Positions 57,060 to 64,000 of a DNA stretch of 64,000 bases are shown piece after piece (the first letter of the stretch is position 1; each line of letters starts with the position of its first letter). The stretch lies in the NCBI RefSeq assembly GCF_022810405.1, contig NZ_JALGQE010000005.1, positions 310,001-374,000 of the forward strand, given 5' to 3'. Both the position numbers and the translations under genes were made by a program. The DNA is from Rhodococcus sp. ARC_M5 (GTDB lineage: Bacteria > Actinomycetota > Actinomycetes > Mycobacteriales > Mycobacteriaceae). The notes beneath the pieces were generated by a model. The model saw only the letters and a list, made by a program, of their open reading frames with translations, ran no database searches and was not told the DNA's origin.

Positions 57060-58189
57060 CCAAACGCACGTTGCGGAGCAAGCTCGGCGCAATGGCACAG
57101 ATGGTGGACTCGTTCCGGATGGGACGCACCATCCCGAAGAATCTGTACGGCCGCGACGAGCCCGATCAGACGGTGTCTCTGGTGACCGATGCGCTCGACA
57201 AATGGTTCGCGCTGCTCGACGGTGACGGTTACGACGCGTCGTTCGCTGCACCGCCCGTCGCACGCACCCAACTGCTGACGTTGGTCTCACGAGAGCCTCT
57301 GTGTGTCGACGAGGACGTCGTCCAACTGACCTTCGCCGTGGCCGACGGCTCGATGTTGCCTGCGTGGGCACCGGGGATGCACCTGGACTTCTACCTCCCG
57401 TCGGGACGCCGCCGGCAGTACTCGCTGTGTGGACGGCCCGATGACGACTCGTACTCCATCGCAGTACGTCTGGTGCCCGACGGCGGTGGCGGCTCTCGCG
57501 AGATGCACGATCTTCGGATCGGAAGCGAAGTCGCAATTCGTGGGCCGCGCAACGGATTTCCGTTCGTGCAGTCCGAACATGCGGTGTTCGTGGCCGGAGG
57601 AATCGGCATCACCGCCATCATCTCGATGGTGCGTCGCGCCCGTGAGACGGGCATGGACTGGCATCTCGTCTACTGCGGCCGCTCGCGTGAGTCGATGCCG
57701 TTCCTCGACGAGATCGCGGGCTGGGACGCCGATCGCGTGACCGTGCGCACCGACGACGTGGACGGCATGCCGTCGAGCATGGACCTGTTGGGAGCGGCGG
57801 CTCCCGGCGGATCGGTCTACGTGTGCGGACCTCCGCCGATGATCGACCTGGTTCGGGCCTCGTTCGATTCGCTGCCCGCGACACATCTGCACTTCGAGCG
57901 GTTCTCGCCGCCGCCGGTGAAGAACGGCACCGAGTTCGAGGTGCAGCTCGTCGATTCCGGCGAGGTCATCGCGGTCGGTCCGAACGAGACTGCCCTGCAT
58001 GCCATTCGGCGTCTGCGGCCCGACGTGGCGTACTCCTGTCAGCAAGGGTTCTGCGGAACGTGTCGGGTTCGAGTGCTCAGTGGAACACCGCAACATCGGG
58101 AGAATCGGCTCACTGCCGAGGAGCAGCGCCACGAGATGTTGATCTGCGTCTCGCGTTCCGAGGGCGAACGGATCGTGCTCGATCTGTAG
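57056..58189 (+). CDS. FAD/2Fe-2S ferredoxin reductase (PDR/VanB-like)
   Basis: 377 aa. A unique N-terminal 60 residues precede an FAD-binding barrel (RRQYSLCG), an NAD(P)-binding domain (FVAGGIGITAII; VYVCGPPPMID) and a C-terminal plant-type 2Fe-2S domain with Cys328, Cys333, Cys336 and Cys364. It transfers electrons from NAD(P)H through FAD and the cluster to an oxygenase partner. The obvious partner is the diiron protein whose stop overlaps this start (ATGA). Confidence 0.92.
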   Translation: MTKRTLRSKLGAMAQMVDSFRMGRTIPKNLYGRDEPDQTVSLVTDALDKWFALLDGDGYDASFAAPPVARTQLLTLVSREPLCVDEDVVQLTFAVADGSMLPAWAPGMHLDFYLPSGRRRQYSLCGRPDDDSYSIAVRLVPDGGGGSREMHDLRIGSEVAIRGPRNGFPFVQSEHAVFVAGGIGITAIISMVRRARETGMDWHLVYCGRSRESMPFLDEIAGWDADRVTVRTDDVDGMPSSMDLLGAAAPGGSVYVCGPPPMIDLVRASFDSLPATHLHFERFSPPPVKNGTEFEVQLVDSGEVIAVGPNETALHAIRRLRPDVAYSCQQGFCGTCRVRVLSGTPQHRENRLTAEEQRHEMLICVSRSEGERIVLDL

Positions 58190-58353
58190 TGGTGCCGCTG
58201 CTTTCACCCTTCATATTTGTCGTACGGCACCGAGAAAATGCGCCTGCGGCGCAATCAGGGGCCTTTTAGGGGTGTCATCGAGCCCATGCTGTCGCAGCCA
58301 CCCAGTACTATGGACCGGTACGACATCAAGCCCGGAACAAACGCATGGACCGA

Positions 58354-58374
58354 GCACGGTCGAAAAGACCGTGC
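58354..58374 (+). promoter_or_regulatory. Hairpin in the gyrB leader
   Basis: GCACGGTC (58354-58361) pairs perfectly with GACCGTGC (58367-58374) around a five-base loop, 70 bases before gyrB. A smaller TGCGCC/GGCGCA hairpin at 58239-58253 may end the reductase transcript. The gap 58190-58444 shows no gene and must contain the gyrB promoter. Confidence 0.45.
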
Positions 58375-58426
58375 CGACCCTGCGGTAGCACCTACGTCAG
58401 GTGTGAGCGGGGTAGTGGACGCGTAG

Positions 58427-60487
<2,061 letters not shown>

Positions 60488-60494
60488 TCACTTC

Positions 60495-60531
60495 CCTGCA
60501 CGCATCGATGAGTTCTCTCGGTGCGTGCAGG
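60495..60531 (+). promoter_or_regulatory. Hairpin between gyrB and gyrA
   Basis: CCTGCACGCA (60495-60504) and TGCGTGCAGG (60522-60531) form a perfect 10-bp stem with a 17-base loop, between the gyrB stop and the gyrA ribosome binding site. It may adjust the ratio of the two subunits or partly terminate. Confidence 0.45.
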
Positions 60532-60555
60532 TGACCGTTTCTCGAGGAGATTTGC

Positions 60556-63099
60556 ATGTCTGACATCACCGAACCGCCGGTAGGACCCCCGCCGGGTTCG
60601 ACCACCAACGCCGAGGGCGGCGACCGAATCGACCCGGTCGACATCCAGCAGGAAATGCAGCGTAGCTACATCGACTACGCCATGAGCGTCATCGTCGGTC
60701 GCGCCCTGCCCGAGGTCCGTGACGGCCTCAAGCCGGTGCACCGCCGCGTGCTGTACGCGATGTACGACTCCGGCTTCCGGCCCGACCGCAGCTACGTCAA
60801 ATCCGCACGCCCCGTTGCCGAGACGATGGGTAACTACCACCCCCACGGCGACACCTCGATCTACGACGCGCTGGTGCGTCTGGCCCAGCCGTGGTCGATG
60901 CGGTACCCGCTGGTCGACGGTCAGGGCAACTTCGGTTCCCGCGGCAACGACGGTGCCGCAGCCATGCGTTACACCGAGGCACGGCTGACTCCGCTCGCGA
61001 TGGAGATGCTGCGCGACATCGACGAGGAAACCGTCGACTTCATCCCCAACTACGACGGCAAAACCCAAGAGCCGACAGTACTTCCGTCGCGCGTGCCGAA
61101 CCTGTTGATGAACGGCTCCAACGGCATCGCCGTCGGTATGGCCACCAACATCCCTCCGCACAACCTGCGTGAACTGGGCGACGCGGTGTTCTGGGCCCTG
61201 GACAACTTCGAGGCCGACGAAGAAGCCACGCTCGCGGCCTGCATGGAACGCGTCAAGGGTCCGGACTTCCCGACGCACGGTCTCATCGTCGGTGGCCAGG
61301 GCATCCAGGATGCGTACTCCACCGGTCGCGGCTCCATCCGCATGCGCGGCGTCGTCGAGATCGAGGAAGATTCCAACGGTCGCACCACGATCGTGATCAC
61401 CGAGCTGCCGTACCAGGTCAACCCGGACAACCTGATCACCTCCATCGCCGAGCAGGTCCGAGACGGCAAGCTCTCGGGGATCTCCAAGATCGACGACGAG
61501 TCCTCCGATCGTGTCGGTATGCGCATCGTCGTGACGATCAAGCGTGACGCGGTCGCGAAGGTCGTGCTCAACAACCTCTACAAGCATTCGCAGCTGCAGA
61601 CGAGCTTCGGTGCGAACATGCTCTCGATCGTCGACGGCGTTCCGCGTACCTTGCGCCTGGACCAGATGATCAGGTTCTACGTCACTCACCAACTCGACGT
61701 GATCGTCCGCCGCACACGCTATCGGCTGCGCAAGGCCGAAGAGCGCGCCCACATTCTGCGCGGACTGGTCAAGGCACTCGATGCTCTCGACGAGGTCATC
61801 GCGCTCATCCGTGCCTCGCAGACCGTCGATCTCGCCAAGCAGGGTTTGATCGACCTGCTCGACATCGACGAGATCCAGGCCCAGGCGATCCTCGACATGC
61901 AGCTGCGACGCCTCGCAGCACTCGAGCGTCAGAAGATCATCGACGAGTTGGCAGAACTCGAACGAACCATCGCCGACCTGCAGGACATCCTGGCGAAGCC
62001 CGAGCGGCAGCGACAGATCGTGCGTGACGAGCTCGCCGAGATCGTGGAGAAGTTCGGCGACGACCGTCGTACGCGCATCATCGCCGCCGACGGGGACGTC
62101 AACGACGAGGATCTCATCGCGCGGGAGAACGTGGTCGTCACGATCACCGAGACCGGTTACGCCAAGCGCACCAGAACCGACCTCTACCGTTCGCAGAAGC
62201 GCGGCGGCAAGGGCGTGATGGGCGCAGGGCTCAAGCAGGACGACATCGTCAGCAAGTTCTTCGTCTGCTCGACGCACGACTGGATCCTGTTCTTCACCAC
62301 CAAGGGCCGCGTCTACCGGGCCAAGGCCTACGAGCTGCCCGAGGCGAACCGAACCGCACGCGGTCAGCACGTTGCGAACCTGCTCGCCTTCCAGCCGGAC
62401 GAACGCATCGCCCAGGTCATCCAGATCAAGACCTACGAGGACGCTCCGTACCTGGTGCTCGCCACCAAGGGCGGTCTCGTCAAGAAGTCGCGACTGACCG
62501 ACTTCGATTCCAACCGCAGCGGCGGCATCGTCGCGGTCAACCTGCGCGGCGACGACGAGTTGGTCGGGGCCGTTCTCGCGTCCTCGGACGACGATCTGCT
62601 GTTGGTCTCGGCGCAGGGCCAGTCCATCCGGTTCTCCGCGACCGACGAGGTGCTGCGCCCGATGGGCCGCGCCACCTCCGGTGTGCAGGGCATGCGATTC
62701 AACGGCGAGGACGCGTTGCTCTCCCTCAACGTCGTCAGCGAGAACAAGTTCTTGCTGGTCGCTACGTCGGGTGGCTACTCCAAGCGCACCGCGATGGAGG
62801 ACTACCCCCAGCAGGGTCGTGGCGGAAAGGGAGTGCTGACAATCCAGTACGACCCGAAGCGTGGCACGCTGGTGGGAGCTCTCATCGTCGACGACGAGGA
62901 CGAGCTGTACGCCATCACGTCGAGTGGTGGCGTAATTCGGACCGCTGCCAAGCAGGTTCGGAAAGCCGGCCGACAGACCAAGGGCGTGCGGTTGATGAAT
63001 CTCGGTGAAGGCGACACATTGCTCGCGATCGCGCGCAACGCCGACGAGATCGAACCGGATGCTCTGGGCACCGAAGACGATGCAGCGAAGGAGTCGTAA
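60556..63099 (+). CDS. gyrA: DNA gyrase subunit A
   Basis: 847 aa. The breakage-reunion domain has the catalytic Tyr139 ([10 protein letters not shown]) and the quinolone region [10 protein letters not shown], with Thr100 where M. tuberculosis has Ala90 and Asp104 where it has Asp94. The C-terminal beta-pinwheel includes the QKRGGKGV GyrA box. GAGGAG precedes the ATG; gyrB ends 68 bases upstream. Confidence 0.98.
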   Translation: MSDITEPPVGPPPGSTTNAEGGDRIDPVDIQQEMQRSYIDYAMSVIVGRALPEVRDGLKPVHRRVLYAMYDSGFRPDRSYVKSARPVAETMGNYHPHGDTSIYDALVRLAQPWSMRYPLVDGQGNFGSRGNDGAAAMRYTEARLTPLAMEMLRDIDEETVDFIPNYDGKTQEPTVLPSRVPNLLMNGSNGIAVGMATNIPPHNLRELGDAVFWALDNFEADEEATLAACMERVKGPDFPTHGLIVGGQGIQDAYSTGRGSIRMRGVVEIEEDSNGRTTIVITELPYQVNPDNLITSIAEQVRDGKLSGISKIDDESSDRVGMRIVVTIKRDAVAKVVLNNLYKHSQLQTSFGANMLSIVDGVPRTLRLDQMIRFYVTHQLDVIVRRTRYRLRKAEERAHILRGLVKALDALDEVIALIRASQTVDLAKQGLIDLLDIDEIQAQAILDMQLRRLAALERQKIIDELAELERTIADLQDILAKPERQRQIVRDELAEIVEKFGDDRRTRIIAADGDVNDEDLIARENVVVTITETGYAKRTRTDLYRSQKRGGKGVMGAGLKQDDIVSKFFVCSTHDWILFFTTKGRVYRAKAYELPEANRTARGQHVANLLAFQPDERIAQVIQIKTYEDAPYLVLATKGGLVKKSRLTDFDSNRSGGIVAVNLRGDDELVGAVLASSDDDLLLVSAQGQSIRFSATDEVLRPMGRATSGVQGMRFNGEDALLSLNVVSENKFLLVATSGGYSKRTAMEDYPQQGRGGKGVLTIQYDPKRGTLVGALIVDDEDELYAITSSGGVIRTAAKQVRKAGRQTKGVRLMNLGEGDTLLAIARNADEIEPDALGTEDDAAKES

Positions 63100-64000
63100 G
63101 TGAGCACTCCCAACCGGCCTGGTAGCAGGCCCGGCCCCAACGGTGGCCCGGACAGCCGGGATTCCGCGCGGGCCGAGCAGCCCGCGCGTCCCGCGCCGCC
63201 CGAGGGAGCTCGCCCGGGCAGCAGGCCGCAGCCGGCCGCTCGTCCTGCGCCCGCAGCCGGCCGCGGACCTGCCCCGCAGGGTGGTGCTCGCCCTCCGGCA
63301 CGTCCGGCTCAGGCTGCGCCGAACGGCCCGGCCCGACCGGCTCAGGGACCCCCGCCTTCGCAGCGACCGCCTGCACCGCAGGGACCGCCTCCGCAGGCTC
63401 CGGGGTCGGGTGCTCCGGGGTCGCCCGCACCCAGGCAGGGCCAGGCTCCGGCCGGTCCCGCGCAGGGTCAGCCGCCCCAGGCCCCCAACCAGCAGCCCGC
63501 CTCGGGTCAGCCGGCTTCCGGGCGGCCGCACAACGGTCAGCCGGCAAACGGCCAGCCTCCGCAGCGGCAGGCCCCTGTCGGTCCACCTCCCCGACCGGTC
63601 GGCTCACAGCCCTCGGGATCGCAGCCGTCGGGATCGCCGTCCTCCACGCCCACCGAGGCGTCGCGCGCAACGGAGGGTCCGGCTACCGGTGGAGCCGATC
63701 GTCAACCCGGTCGCGGGCAGGATCAGCCCGGTCCGGCCGCGACGCAGGCGATGCCCGCTCAGCAGAACGACGGCCAGCAGGGAACTCCGCCGTGGCAGCG
63801 AGGTGCGGGTCAGCGTCCCGCTCCCCAGGGAGCAGACGACAGGCAGCAGCCGCAGAATCAGCCGCAGACCAACCTGTCCGGTCGCGGGGCTGCGCTACCC
63901 CCGACCGGGGAGTCCGAGCGGGCTGCCCGTACGACCGCCGACCCCGTCCAGCGCGAGTCGACCGAGGACAAGACCGAACGCCGGGAAGCAGCCCGGTCGA
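63100..64000 (+). CDS. Pro/Gln/Gly-rich protein downstream of gyrA, probably DUF3566 type (3' end outside window)
   Basis: The frame opens with GTG directly after the gyrA stop and stays open to the window end (300 codons). All visible residues are low-complexity, rich in Pro, Gln, Gly, Ala and Ser, with short repeats such as SGSQPSGS and NGQPANGQP; no domain is seen. Its position equals Rv0007 of M. tuberculosis, where a disordered N-terminus precedes a membrane DUF3566 domain. That domain would lie beyond the window, so the family is inferred from synteny. Confidence 0.75.
   Translation, partial: MSTPNRPGSRPGPNGGPDSRDSARAEQPARPAPPEGARPGSRPQPAARPAPAAGRGPAPQGGARPPARPAQAAPNGPARPAQGPPPSQRPPAPQGPPPQAPGSGAPGSPAPRQGQAPAGPAQGQPPQAPNQQPASGQPASGRPHNGQPANGQPPQRQAPVGPPPRPVGSQPSGSQPSGSPSSTPTEASRATEGPATGGADRQPGRGQDQPGPAATQAMPAQQNDGQQGTPPWQRGAGQRPAPQGADDRQQPQNQPQTNLSGRGAALPPTGESERAARTTADPVQRESTEDKTERREAARS

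Overview
The window is high-GC DNA from a mycolic-acid actinobacterium, most likely Rhodococcus or a close relative in the Mycobacteriales (genus is inferred). The right two thirds follow the chromosome-origin gene order known from Mycobacterium tuberculosis: pcnA, a Nudix gene, a DUF6049 gene, murJ, sigM with its anti-sigma gene, trxB, trxA, cwlM, a GNAT-like gene, parB, parA, rsmG, jag, yidC, yidD, rnpA, rpmH, oriC, dnaA, dnaN, gnd, recF, dciA, gyrB, gyrA and a DUF3566-type gene. An antigen-85-like exported enzyme, a MurJ-pseudokinase fusion and a catalytically dead CwlM also fit this group.

Layout. 1-9.2 kb: the 3' end of a large nonribosomal peptide synthetase (PCP-C-A-PCP-C-A-PCP-TE in view), a translationally coupled secreted antigen-85-like hydrolase, and a free-standing thioesterase related to the synthetase TE but without its catalytic His. 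9.2-28.1 kb: mixed metabolic and regulatory genes (glucosylglycerate hydrolase, DinB, SDR, WrbA, a double TetR regulator, PPOX protein, secreted lipase, leuS, an SdpI/DUF1648 membrane pair, an SBF transporter, glutamate decarboxylase, UPF0301, a divergent TetR/epimerase pair with two visible operators, MFS and DUF4185 genes). 28.1-41.1 kb: the envelope, redox and sigma-factor block. 41.1-49.2 kb: minus-strand parB-parA-rsmG and rpmH-rnpA-yidD-yidC-jag operons, separated by a 1.6-kb gap without a credible gene that holds most of a six-site parS cluster. 49.2-52.0 kb: DnaA boxes on both sides of dnaA, with an AT-rich stretch before dnaN. 52-64 kb: plus-strand replication genes, with gnd between dnaN and recF and a two-gene oxidoreductase unit between dciA and gyrB.

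How the genes work together. DnaA, DnaN, RecF, DciA and gyrase start and sustain replication. ParA, ParB and parS segregate the origin. MurJ, CwlM, the DUF6049 protein, SigM and its partner act on peptidoglycan export and envelope stress, with TrxA/TrxB alongside. RpmH, RnpA, YidD, YidC and Jag serve ribosome, RNase P and membrane-protein biogenesis.

The least described elements are the ferritin-like diiron protein coupled to a ferredoxin reductase inside the replication block (56.1-58.2 kb), the synthetase/antigen-85-like/degenerate-TE locus, the double TetR regulator, and a hairpin that buries the likely sigM ribosome binding site. No tRNA, rRNA, CRISPR array or insertion sequence was recognised.
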